Positions 1 to 9,292 of a stretch of DNA of 64,000 nucleotides are shown piece by piece. Within the stretch, counting starts at the first letter, position 1, and each line of letters begins with the position of its first letter. A model generated the notes under the pieces. The model did not search any database, had not been told where the DNA came from, and saw nothing but the letters and a program-made list of their open reading frames with translations. The DNA comes from Chrysopilus asiliformis (lineage: Eukaryota > Arthropoda > Insecta > Diptera > Rhagionidae), in NCBI GenBank assembly GCA_964034945.1, contig OZ035963.1:36834361-36898360 (forward strand). Reading direction: 5' to 3'. Both the position numbers and the translations under genes were made by a program.

Positions 1-228
1 CTCTATCCATGGTGAAGTACTATTTGGATTTGGGACAAAATTGTACTTTAATTTTATTTGACGTTTACTGTGTTATTCTGTTGTTATTATTTTTACCTTT
101 TGCGTTTATTTGTGTTTTAGACCAATAATGGATGAAGTTGTCGAGCGTTTTTAGAAGCTACTGAAGAGTTGTCCAAATCACTTTATTTGTAAGGGATTTC
201 GTTTAAGCGATTCTAGGCGATTGCTACA
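1..228 (-). repeat. 3' LTR of the Gypsy element, first 228 bp only
   Basis: Identical to 8421-8648 and in the same orientation. On the minus strand it begins with TG at 228 and continues past the left window edge. The internal sequence abutting it (229 upward) has only a weak purine run (GGTGG on the minus strand) instead of a long polypurine tract. Confidence 0.92.
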
Positions 229-524
229 CCACCAATGATTTGAACACTGCTTGCATTGGACAAAGAATTGGAAAAAACAGAAGCCTAGAAAGGATTTATC
301 ATACGAGTTGGTTTTTGAAATGTACCACATATGAGAGGCTTGTTCAAATAAAATTACTAATACGATTCTATGTTCCAAAAAGAACTATGAAATTTCGCCG
401 ATTTTTTCCATAAACAGTGGTGCCGGACCCACGTATATCAAAAGCCGGGCTATAAAAATCTCCAGATATTTGACTGTTTTTACATTAAATTGAATTAATA
501 CTTAAAAGAAAATTTCACTCACAG
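229..524 (-). other. Gypsy 3' untranslated region between pol stop and 3' LTR
   Basis: About 300 bp between the pol TGA and the 3' LTR. No ORF of note and no env-like coding sequence is visible. The small minus-strand frame through the LTR junction is not supported as a gene. Confidence 0.6.
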
Positions 525-3500
525 TCAAGGTTTTAAATCCTTGCTGTGAAAAATTCCGATTTTCTTTCCGTTTAAATTTTCTAGTTCATACATGTTTTTC
601 CCTATTGGGCGAGATATTCGACATTTTAGAAATTTTCGACAGAGTTTAGCGTTGATATTTTTAGATTTGTCGCTTAGTATAAAATTACGCCTGTAAACTT
701 CCTGTCCAGGAACGAAATTAATTTTTCTTGTACGTAAATTATACAATGCCGAACTTCTCTCGTGAGCTATATGCAAGTTGGATTTAAGCTTATCTCTGAT
801 CAATGCCAAACGTTCGTCCTTAGGCAAATAAGAGAATTCATGATCACTTAACATTCCAAGTTTCTTTGCTAGTTCATAACCACTACCATGTGTCAACATG
901 TTATGGCCAAAAAGGGCATAGAAAGGAGTCATACCAATCGCTGTATGTTTTGAGGTCCTGAGCGCGCATTCAATATCACTCAGCTTTTCATCCCAAGTTC
1001 GCTGATTATCGTTAAGATAGGCTCGAATGGCTTGTAAGACAGACCTATTGACGCGTTCCGCGGCATTTGCCTGTGGCGCATAGTTAGCAGTTCTAAGATG
1101 TTTTATGCCATATTTGTTCAACAGGGATTTAAATTCGTTAGACAAGAACTGTTTGCCATTGTCTGAATGAATGGTCTGAGGAATTCCGAATTTATGAAAG
1201 ATTTCTACCTCCAAAAATTTGACAACATTTTTAGCACTCGCTTGCCGCATGGCTCTTAGAAAAGGGAATTTAGTAAGGTGATCTAGGACAATAAATATCA
1301 CGCTATTTCCACTTCTTGAGCGAGGATAAGGGCCCAAAAAATCTATGAATATCTTTTGAAAAGGTCGATCTGTTTTTGTTTCGGAATCTATGGGAGGCCG
1401 CATGGTAACATTGGTAGATTTCGTTTCCTTACATATTGTGCAACATTTTATATACTCTCGAACTTGCGTTGCCATATTAGGCCAGTGATAAAATTCTTTT
1501 AACCTATACAACGTTTTCCCAATGCCCCCATGCGCAAATTGTGGTGGCTCATGGGCATTAATAATCAATTGCTGTGTTAAGCTAGATGGCACCCATAGTT
1601 TCCAGGTGTATTCTTCTGGTATTGGGTCGCCTTCAGTTGGCAAAGTGCGTTTGTACACAAATCCATCGACAACTTTAAGATCCGGTAGTTTCTCTTGATG
1701 CTGTACGATCGTCTCTATCAAATTGAGATATTCTTCGGATTTAAAGTCTTCGGAATTGAGATCAACGGAAACAAGCTGATTATCAACGTTTATCGCATCG
1801 AGCATAGCTCTAGATAAGGTGTCGGGCACCACATTTTCTGAGCCTTTACGATGTACGATTTTAAAGGTATACCGTTGGAGTTTGAGGCTCCATCTAGCTA
1901 ATCTGCCGTTGAGGTCCTTCATGCCCATCAGCCACCTCAAGCTGGCATGGTCCGTAATTACCGTGAAAGACATTCCTTCAATGTAGGGACGAAATTTTTC
2001 AATGCATGTTATTGCGGCCAAGCATTCTCTCTCCGTTACGCTATAGTTTGACTGGGCTTTATTAAGCCTTTTAGAGAGATATGCTATAACTCTTTCGCGG
2101 TTTTGGTCATCGTATTGAAACAAAACTCCTCCCAAGCCTATAGAAGAAGCGTCGCACTGCAAGTAAAACTCTCTACTAAAATCGGGATGTGTCAGTACCG
2201 CCGACGAACATAAAGCAGCTTTTAAGGATTCCATGGATTTTATTGCTTCGGGAGTCATTGTAAAGGTTTTCGATTTCTTTAGTGTGTCGGTCAGTGGTGC
2301 AGCTATTGTAGCGTAGTTTTGAATGAATTTCCGGTACCATCCGGCCATACCCAGAAAGCGTCGTACCTGACGGGTGGATTTTGGTACCGGGAAATTTTTT
2401 ATCGCTACTATTTTCTCTGGGTCGGTTTTCAGCTGCCCATTGCCCACTATATATCCCAGATATTTTAATTCGCGAAAGCAGAACCTAGATTTGGCCATAT
2501 TTATAGTTAAATTTGCCTTTCTCAGGCAGTCAGCGACCTCATTCAATAGATCAATATGAGTTTGAAAATCGGGCGACACGATAAGGAGGTCATCCAAATA
2601 TACGAAAACTCTTTCCTTTAGTCTTTGCGGAATGACCTTGTCCATTAAACGACTCATAGTTTGCGGGCTATTGCAGAGCCCAAAAGCCATGACTTTAAAT
2701 TGGAAGAGTCCTCTGCCTGGTACTGTGAAGGCTGTCTTGGCTTTACTCTGTTCCTCCAGCGGCACTTGCCAGAATGCATCCTTAAGATCTATGCTGCTAA
2801 TGAACATTGTATCTTGCAATCGGCTCATCAGGCCCTCTATATGCGGAAGTGGATAGGCGTCCTTAACCGTTAGTTCGTTCAACTTCCTGGAGTCGAGGCA
2901 TAGTCTATTTTTACCAGGTTTCCTGATTAGTACTATTGGACTACTCCACGGACTATCACTTTCTTCGATGACGCCTAATTGGATCATTCTATCCAGTTCC
3001 GCATATAGAGGAACCTGTACCGCTGGAGAAACCGGATAGAATTTTTGTTTCACTGGAACAGAGTTGCCAGTGTCTATAACGTGTTTCAAAAGGGGAGTTC
3101 GCCCTAACCCAAATCTTGAGGAACATAAAAATTTTGCCCTAACGGTTTCTAGCTGACGTTCTTGACTAAGATCGAGGATATGTTTATTTGGTTCATCTAC
3201 TGATTTATTTTCATCAACAAGACTGCTAATGACATGCGGTGCGATTGCAAATGATCGCCAAAAGTCTACCCCGAGATAAAGCTCCTGTTCAAGTCCAGGT
3301 ACTAAATATACCTTAAGAGTTTTAGTGGCAGTTTTATGTGTAATAGGAATTTGAACTGTCCCGACAATGTCATGTCCTCTACCATCTGCAGTGCGAATCC
3401 GTGACGGATATGAGTGTATTTGAAGCTTCAAATTCTTGACGAGATCCAAGCAGTTTCGACCGAGGCAGGTTATGCTTGCCCCACTATCAAGCAGTCCCAA

Positions 3501-3932
3501 AATTTCTAGGCCTAATAATTGGACTTTCGCGTAAGGACGAGTGTCTGAAGATGAAGATATTATGGTAGATGAGATTTGTTTTCGAATTTCTTTGCGCGAT
3601 TTGAATCGTTCTCTTGCCCGATAGATGGTCTTAGACGTTGATTTCGGATAATTTAATTTAGATAATTGAAGATCGGAGTTATTGAAAAGTTTATGTCTTA
3701 GTTTGTTGTACTCAGCCAAGCGAATGTGAAATGGCTTAACTGGTTTTAAAATTGGTGTAGATGGCTGTTTTAGATGGTGTTTTGGGCGTTCAAGCAAGGT
3801 AATATAGGGTGAATTCGATTCGGCTGGTATGTTAGCAAATGAGTTTTCCTGATTTGGTGATATTATTCCGGGAACGTTTGTGAAGAACGTGGCATTCCCG
3901 GTTGGGACACGTTCCTTCGCTTGTTTTCCGAA
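525..3932 (-). CDS. pol: Gypsy pol: protease, reverse transcriptase, RNase H, integrase
   Basis: The frame is open on the minus strand from just after a TAG at 3933-3935 to a TGA at 525-527. No in-frame ATG opens it, so it is probably expressed by frameshift from gag. Counting residues from the TTG codon at 3797, the aspartic protease motif LLDSGAS is near residue 104 and the RT motif YLDD near 400. RNase H begins around 550 (LQCDASSIGLGG). An integrase HHCC zinc finger ends CCTIC near 830, followed by catalytic D, D (HSDNGKQF) and E (NAAERVNRS) residues. No stop or frameshift interrupts these domains, so the polyprotein looks intact. A C-terminal chromodomain is not apparent. The polyprotein would copy the element RNA into DNA and integrate it. 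Confidence 0.95.
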   Translation of the reverse strand, partial: FGKQAKERVPTGNATFFTNVPGIISPNQENSFANIPAESNSPYITLLERPKHHLKQPSTPILKPVKPFHIRLAEYNKLRHKLFNNSDLQLSKLNYPKSTSKTIYRARERFKSRKEIRKQISSTIISSSSDTRPYAKVQLLGLEILGLLDSGASITCLGRNCLDLVKNLKLQIHSYPSRIRTADGRGHDIVGTVQIPITHKTATKTLKVYLVPGLEQELYLGVDFWRSFAIAPHVISSLVDENKSVDEPNKHILDLSQERQLETVRAKFLCSSRFGLGRTPLLKHVIDTGNSVPVKQKFYPVSPAVQVPLYAELDRMIQLGVIEESDSPWSSPIVLIRKPGKNRLCLDSRKLNELTVKDAYPLPHIEGLMSRLQDTMFISSIDLKDAFWQVPLEEQSKAKTAFTVPGRGLFQFKVMAFGLCNSPQTMSRLMDKVIPQRLKERVFVYLDDLLIVSPDFQTHIDLLNEVADCLRKANLTINMAKSRFCFRELKYLGYIVGNGQLKTDPEKIVAIKNFPVPKSTRQVRRFLGMAGWYRKFIQNYATIAAPLTDTLKKSKTFTMTPEAIKSMESLKAALCSSAVLTHPDFSREFYLQCDASSIGLGGVLFQYDDQNRERVIAYLSKRLNKAQSNYSVTERECLAAITCIEKFRPYIEGMSFTVITDHASLRWLMGMKDLNGRLARWSLKLQRYTFKIVHRKGSENVVPDTLSRAMLDAINVDNQLVSVDLNSEDFKSEEYLNLIETIVQHQEKLPDLKVVDGFVYKRTLPTEGDPIPEEYTWKLWVPSSLTQQLIINAHEPPQFAHGGIGKTLYRLKEFYHWPNMATQVREYIKCCTICKETKSTNVTMRPPIDSETKTDRPFQKIFIDFLGPYPRSRSGNSVIFIVLDHLTKFPFLRAMRQASAKNVVKFLEVEIFHKFGIPQTIHSDNGKQFLSNEFKSLLNKYGIKHLRTANYAPQANAAERVNRSVLQAIRAYLNDNQRTWDEKLSDIECALRTSKHTAIGMTPFYALFGHNMLTHGSGYELAKKLGMLSDHEFSYLPKDERLALIRDKLKSNLHIAHERSSALYNLRTRKINFVPGQEVYRRNFILSDKSKNINAKLCRKFLKCRISRPIGKNMYELENLNGKKIGIFHSKDLKP
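3863..3932 (-). promoter_or_regulatory. gag-pol overlap, probable -1 frameshift zone
   Basis: The pol frame is open across the last 70 nt of gag and is offset by -1, which is the classical arrangement for programmed ribosomal frameshifting. I find no canonical X XXY YYZ slippery heptamer in the gag reading phase within the overlap; GGAAAAC near its start is the closest sequence. The mechanism is therefore inferred from frame geometry alone. Confidence 0.55.
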
Positions 3933-5812
3933 CTACAAGAATTACAATCTGCGGGGTTCTGATCTTCTGCTCCACACCGGTAGCAGAATTTGTTTCGAAT
4001 AGGGGATGTGCAAAATACGAAACCGTGACCCTTCTTCTTACAGTTCCAGCAAAATATTTCCCGTTTTCCTTCGGTTTTGGAGCCATTATATTGGGATAGT
4101 TTAAGGGCCTCAATAAAATTTTCATCGACCTTACTGTCATCATTGGACGAAAAGTCTAACTCATTTATTTTGCGCGAAGCAGGAATGGGAGGATTCGCAC
4201 GAATACGAGAATCTTGCTTTGAGAAGGTGTTCTCTGTCGAACGACAAGCATCGCGAAGATGATCTATGCTATGAATGGGCATTGGATAAATCAAACGTGT
4301 TAACCAGGGCTTCAAATTACCCTTAACTACCTGGATAATGTTTTGGTCAGACAGTGGAGCTCGCATCCTATTTCGAATCCTAAGTATATCGTTGAAAAAT
4401 TCGTCGAAACTTTCGTGTGACTGTTGTTTACGTTCCATAATTTCACGAATTATTTCTAAGTCTGTTTCAGTCGATTTGTATTGTGCCAAAAGGGAATATC
4501 GCAATTCTGGCCAGGTCAAAAGGGGGTGTGACCTTAAGTGTTGCCAAAACCAACTTCTGGCATTACCTTGAAGTAACAGATGGAAATGGTTAATAACTTC
4601 TTTCCATTGCACCCTAGAATTTTGTTGAAGATATTCGACTTGGAAAAGGAAATCGTCAATGTTCATAGTTCGGGAAGTACCATCAAAAGATATCCCCCAT
4701 TTGTCTAATCGCGGATGATAGGGCGATTGATAGAAATTTGAATTGTGATTTGAATATTGTTGATTATTAAATTGAGACGGAGATTGCAATTGATTCTGAT
4801 GCGAAAATTGCGGCTGGTAATTCGGTTGCCACGATGGTGGACACATTGGCGGAAGTTGGGATTGAGTATTTTGTTGCTGTGTATGTTGAGGATATTGAAT
4901 ATTTTGATCTTGTTGGTAATATGAAGAATACGGCTTTTGTTGTGAAGGGAACTCTATTTGAGGCACTTTAATTGGATTGGGCATTTGACTTGTGCGATAT
5001 TGTTGTAGTGGTTGATGTTGCGTTCGGCTGGGTGGAATTGGAAATTGAAAATTTTGATGATGATCGAAAGTATCTTGATGCGAAGCAGACTTACTCGTTG
5101 ACGATTTGGATTGTGATTGTTGAGTTCGAGTTTCCGGTGAGTTATAATACGCTGGCGTTTGCATATTTTGGACAGGCTGAGGAGAATTCGCAGGATGCTC
5201 TACCACACTAAGTAAACCGGTGTTAATGGCAGGAGTATTAGTTCTTCGCGGAAGTGAATTTGTTGGATTCATGTCTGGTGGATCTGAAGCTATATCAAGC
5301 TTGGACATAGCTTCTTCTACGCGACGATCGATTTCTTTGCCAATCGTCTCTGACAACGAACGTAGTAGAACTGTTTGAGCTAATCCTACTTCTGCCTTAA
5401 CTGTTTCTAGCAAGGAATTTTTGAACCCGCTCAAATCTAAAATGTTAGCATTTTTTGGTGATGATGCGTTAGACTTAGAAACTTCATTTGAATCTGCTTG
5501 GGTGTTACGAGTTGAAGTCGAAGTATTCTTTTGTGCTAGAAGAGCCAGGGAAGCAGCCCCTTCCAGATCTATAGTTTCTTCTTCAGGTGATTGGGTAGTA
5601 GTGTCATTGTTATTGGGTGAATGTTGAGTCATATTTGTAGACATTTGCGACTGATTAGATGAACTAGGAGGTGTTCTGAGAGTCATATCTAAGTATGAAA
5701 TTCCAAGGGATGTACAATAACCTCTGGTAAATCTTCTATTGGAATCAAATATTACTGCACGTTTCGTTTTTTTCGGTTCTGAGGTGCTCTTGAATATTGA
5801 GCTTCTGGTCAT
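3863..5812 (-). CDS. gag: Gypsy gag, nucleocapsid with zinc knuckle
   Basis: A 649-aa frame from ATG at 5812 to TAA at 3863. The middle is very rich in Gln, Asn, Ser and Pro. It is followed by a capsid-like segment (QGNARSWFWQHL, with downstream R.RM.. motifs). Near the C-terminus there is a canonical CX2CX4HX4C zinc knuckle at about residues 588-601, then a second Cys cluster at 610-626 that has Cys residues but no His. This pairing is seen in several insect Gypsy gags. The gene lies directly upstream of pol and overlaps the pol frame by about 70 nt. The long Gln/Asn-rich region is the least conserved-looking part. Confidence 0.9.
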   Translation of the reverse strand: MTRSSIFKSTSEPKKTKRAVIFDSNRRFTRGYCTSLGISYLDMTLRTPPSSSNQSQMSTNMTQHSPNNNDTTTQSPEEETIDLEGAASLALLAQKNTSTSTRNTQADSNEVSKSNASSPKNANILDLSGFKNSLLETVKAEVGLAQTVLLRSLSETIGKEIDRRVEEAMSKLDIASDPPDMNPTNSLPRRTNTPAINTGLLSVVEHPANSPQPVQNMQTPAYYNSPETRTQQSQSKSSTSKSASHQDTFDHHQNFQFPIPPSRTQHQPLQQYRTSQMPNPIKVPQIEFPSQQKPYSSYYQQDQNIQYPQHTQQQNTQSQLPPMCPPSWQPNYQPQFSHQNQLQSPSQFNNQQYSNHNSNFYQSPYHPRLDKWGISFDGTSRTMNIDDFLFQVEYLQQNSRVQWKEVINHFHLLLQGNARSWFWQHLRSHPLLTWPELRYSLLAQYKSTETDLEIIREIMERKQQSHESFDEFFNDILRIRNRMRAPLSDQNIIQVVKGNLKPWLTRLIYPMPIHSIDHLRDACRSTENTFSKQDSRIRANPPIPASRKINELDFSSNDDSKVDENFIEALKLSQYNGSKTEGKREIFCWNCKKKGHGFVFCTSPIRNKFCYRCGAEDQNPADCNSCSSENKRRNVSQPGMPRSSQTFPE

Positions 5813-6601
5813 AATCCAGTAAATACTATTATATTCGAGATATATATATTTTTTTTTTTTTTTTTTTTTTTATCATGAAACAGGCGGATGCTTAACACGA
5901 TCTCTTTACTAAGCCATATACATTCCTTTTGCAGTGATTACTATCTTAAAAAGTTGTGAGTTGAAAAAAAATCAAAAATTATTATTTAATAACCGCGTAA
6001 ATAGTGCAACGCGAAAACTGATTCTAAATTCCTGCTTTCGGGACTACCATAATGCGATGATTACAGCGCTCATCTTGACCAAAGATAAAATAGCTAAATT
6101 TTTGATACGGCAGAACTAGAGCTATTTTGCACTGTTGCTTTATAGCTTAGGATACATAGCAAAAATTTAACTTTCGTGGACAATTAAAAATTTAATATTT
6201 TTATTTTACTTTATTTAGTATGTTTGGTTTGTCGATAGGTGACGGCAACACGAACAAAATTGATTACAATTTACTCGGGACCTATTACCATCGTAAACTA
6301 TAATGATCAAAAGGATGCGCTTAGAACATTTGGTTTTGACTTTTACTCCAATATTGAACGCGGCAAACGCGAGTGTGTCATGTCACGCAGGACTTCACAC
6401 CTCGGGACTCACGTGCATTGGAATAACCGTCAAACCCAAAGATAGCAAATGAAATGTGATTCACATGTGAGCATAATACTTGAAATATAAAAAGTTACTG
6501 ATACTTAAGAGGACGTCAAAGATGTTTCCATATGGAAAGAATTTTGGGAAATTAGCAAATGTGTAGAAAGGATTAAACTAATAAGGAAGGAAAAAGGAAA
6601 T
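5813..6601 (-). other. Gypsy 5' leader between primer-binding site and gag
   Basis: About 790 bp upstream of the gag ATG. It includes a run of 23 T at 5849-5871 (poly-A on the element's sense strand). No convincing ORF is present; small plus-strand frames here look random. Confidence 0.6.
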
Positions 6602-6619
6602 GCACAACGTTGGGCGCCA
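6602..6619 (-). other. tRNA primer-binding site (PBS)
   Basis: Read on the minus strand this is TGGCGCCCAACGTTGTGC, directly after the LTR end ...CATAACA. The TGGCGCCCAAC start is typical of retroelement PBS sequences complementary to a tRNA 3' end. It fixes the inner boundary of the 5' LTR at 6620. Confidence 0.8.
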
Positions 6620-8648
6620 TGTTATGTGTCGCTTTGGGAAAAATCGGGAAGATATTCTATGCCTGGGCGACTGGTAGGCATGCTGGTGTTATGCACGGCA
6701 AATGCTCGTCGGTGGGGGGTAGGATCTTGTCACCCAGGAAATTGATCAATAAGGCCACACAACAAAATTTTTATTAGTCATGCCTGTAGATGCTCTAATC
6801 ATATTTTATACAAAGGAATAGGAGAGGGAGGAATGATAGTAATCACGTTTATGTCGCTAGTTTAAATGAATGCTGAACATAGCGAGAGATCGGCCTCACT
6901 TCCGCCAAAATAATTTCTTTTTAATAAGTCATGATAAAGAAAAACTTGTTACTGATTAACGATCTGACTTTAATCTTCATTAATAACTATAAATATTTAA
7001 ATGAATCTCATGCGGAGACAGGAGAGAACTTACTAGATAATAAAAGAAAGTGGCTTACAAACGTGGAAAATTCTTAAGTAGATTTAAAAGTAAATATAGT
7101 ATATAGCAATTTAAACATACAACTAAGATTATAAAGTTTGAATTAATATAATTAAACACTCAAAATTAGGTTAAATAAAAAAACTATAAACCAATTTTCA
7201 CCACACCGATTGCGCATCATCGGATCGCGCTTTCAACGTTAATTAAATAATAAAGTAAATTAATTGATCAGGTATTGTGGGCCCACCTTACTTGAAAACA
7301 CTTTACACCTTTGGTGATTATTTGTTTGTAACACGTGGTGGAAATTTTACACACTATGCTTAAAATTTCTAAATTTTAGATTTTTAATTTTATTCTAGGT
7401 CTCCGCTTTTCTTTTATATTTTAGTTTCACAAATTTAGTATTGATTAAATTAATATTTGATATAACTAGTTTAAGGTTTTTCGCAAATTTAATTTTAAGG
7501 TTATGAATAGCTTCTAGTTCCACGATGTCGATCATGTGCCCCAGCAGGTAGTGTTGGAAAAATTTCTTTTAAATAGTAATAGAATAACTTACAATCTCAT
7601 TTCCGACATATCAAAAAAACTTGTAAAGACGATCAACGAGTTGTTGGTCCAAAAATCTTCTTTTTGTCCGGCCTCGAGAAAAAGATTTCGAGCGGTGTTC
7701 TTCGCTAAGCGAGACGTGCAATTTGATGCTTTCCCTTATGTTTTTGCGGAATTGAGTTCCTAGACAATTTCTCGGCATCCACGGAGAAATTTCTGGATAC
7801 TTATTTTCCTGATGTCGCGGGACCAGCCGAGGGATTAACTTTATTAATTCCGGCGCTCCAAAAATTTGGTCTCCTCCCCTCCGTTTCCTAGTTGACCTCG
7901 TGGTCGAATTTTTATTACCGAGGTTAACTCGGTGAACGTTTGGATTTCCCTCCAACCGTTTAGTTGTCCAAAAGATTTTATTAAAAAAAAACGTGGGGAG
8001 GAGAAAATTCTCGTCCGTCTCCAAGTGAAAGTATATCGGAAAATGCGTAAGTATTTTCGTGAGCCATATAGAGCTCATATAGAGTATAAATATGGTATAA
8101 AATAAATACCCGAAACTCAATGAACATTTCGTCTAACTGAAGGAAATTATTTGCACTGTGAAGTAGCAATAATTTCAAATGCTAGTATTCGCATGAGTTT
8201 AACTTTATTATCATTTCTAAATTCAGATCTGTCTACGAATGTTTATTTTATTTATTTTAATAAATCACCCAAACGCAATAACATCACAACGACAACAATG
8301 GATCGAATCGATCAGTCGTGATAGTGCCTTATAAAGCAGATTACAATAGTGCAATGCAATTTTCATCTTAAAGAACATTGCTAGGAGAAATACCATTTGC
8401 CTTTCTAGTTAAAAACAAAACTCTATCCATGGTGAAGTACTATTTGGATTTGGGACAAAATTGTACTTTAATTTTATTTGACGTTTACTGTGTTATTCTG
8501 TTGTTATTATTTTTACCTTTTGCGTTTATTTGTGTTTTAGACCAATAATGGATGAAGTTGTCGAGCGTTTTTAGAAGCTACTGAAGAGTTGTCCAAATCA
8601 CTTTATTTGTAAGGGATTTCGTTTAAGCGATTCTAGGCGATTGCTACA
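6620..8648 (-). repeat. Complete 5' LTR of the Gypsy element, 2029 bp
   Basis: Bounded by TG at 8648 and CA at 6620 on the minus strand, with the PBS immediately inside. The outer 228 bp match the partial 3' LTR at 1-228. At 2 kb it is far longer than the few hundred bases usual for Gypsy LTRs. A TATA-like stretch on the minus strand around 8085-8100 could belong to the U3 promoter. A 169-codon open frame at 7611-8120 (minus) has no recognisable domain and is probably chance. Confidence 0.85.
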
Positions 8649-8819
8649 AACCATCAAATGCTGCTCTATCGCCGCAGGATTTTCATGAAGCGAATGTTGC
8701 CCCAAAGATCGTGCTCGTCACTTCTTTCGCTTCTTTTACGCGGATGTGAATTATAGGTGTAAATTTTTAATCCCGATTGTGTAAATTTCTACTCTTTCAA
8801 GTCGCAAAGAACAAATCTC

Positions 8820-9050
8820 ATGTTCCCGTACTTTTCGATGCTGTTTGGGATTGCTGGAGTATTAAAAAAGTTTAGCTTGCGAGATGCAGTTGTCTTTTTA
8901 GATGCAGCATGGAGAGGCATTGGAAAGAATAACATTAAGAAGAGCTGGTTTCCTTTATGGAAAGAATTATCAGTGCAATGGGACGATGAAGATATGATAC
9001 CACTTTCCCGGTTGGGCCAACAAATACATCTGGATCCTTTGGATGTCGAC
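8820..9050 (+). pseudogene. Tigger transposase, C-terminal part 1 (before piggyBac)
   Basis: The frame reads through a segment (VLKKFSLRDAVVFLDAAW) typical of the region after the DDE core in Tigger/Jerky-like transposases. Upstream, 8649-8740 codes LYRRRIFMKRML in another frame. That resembles the stretch just after the MDQG motif of this family, so the upstream part has decayed or shifted frame. The protein would be the element's transposase. Translation is cut at the TTAA at 9051-9054, where piggyBac inserted; the reading frame resumes exactly after the second TTAA. The copy is dead because of both insertions and the upstream frame damage. Confidence 0.82.
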
Positions 9051-9292
9051 TTAACCCATTAACGGCCAAGCGAATTTTTTTTTGCCAAAAAATGAAATGC
9101 TGTTAATGATAGACTACTATGGCTCTAGAGAGGCAGTATGCGAAAAATTTCCAACCTGTGAGTTGTCCTTTAAGCAGAAGGATGTGGTCGAAAAATCGAC
9201 CATTGGCCGAAAACGAGTTCTATTTTATGATATTTGGAGCTCTTAAATAAAACACAATTCAAATTCATGTTTATAAAAAATTAAAGATTTTT

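Larger units (their letters stand above)
1..8648 (-). mobile_element. Ty3/Gypsy LTR retrotransposon with 2-kb LTRs (3' LTR cut by window edge)
   Basis: The minus strand carries, in order, a 5' LTR (8648 down to 6620), a primer-binding site, a leader, gag, pol and the start of a 3' LTR. Bases 1-228 are identical, base for base, to 8421-8648. Both copies start TGTAGCAATCGCC on the minus strand. The pol domain order PR-RT-RNase H-IN defines the Ty3/Gypsy superfamily; I see no env-like ORF. Identical LTR segments and uninterrupted gag and pol frames suggest a recent insertion. The flanking DNA at 8649 is Tigger transposon sequence, so the element sits inside a Tigger. Very long LTRs are known in the Ulysses/Osvaldo-type lineages of flies, but assignment to that lineage is only a guess. 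Confidence 0.93.

Noticed and set aside
178..378. Possible env-like ORF downstream of pol
   Set aside because: Only 66 codons, crosses the LTR boundary, and shows no signal peptide, membrane anchor or furin-like site.
2374..2873. Plus-strand ORFs opposite the Gypsy pol
   Set aside because: They are shadows of the intact minus-strand pol frame and have no domain content.
7611..8120. 169-codon minus-strand ORF inside the LTR
   Set aside because: No recognisable motif, and it lies in LTR sequence expected to be regulatory; kept only as a low-interest note.
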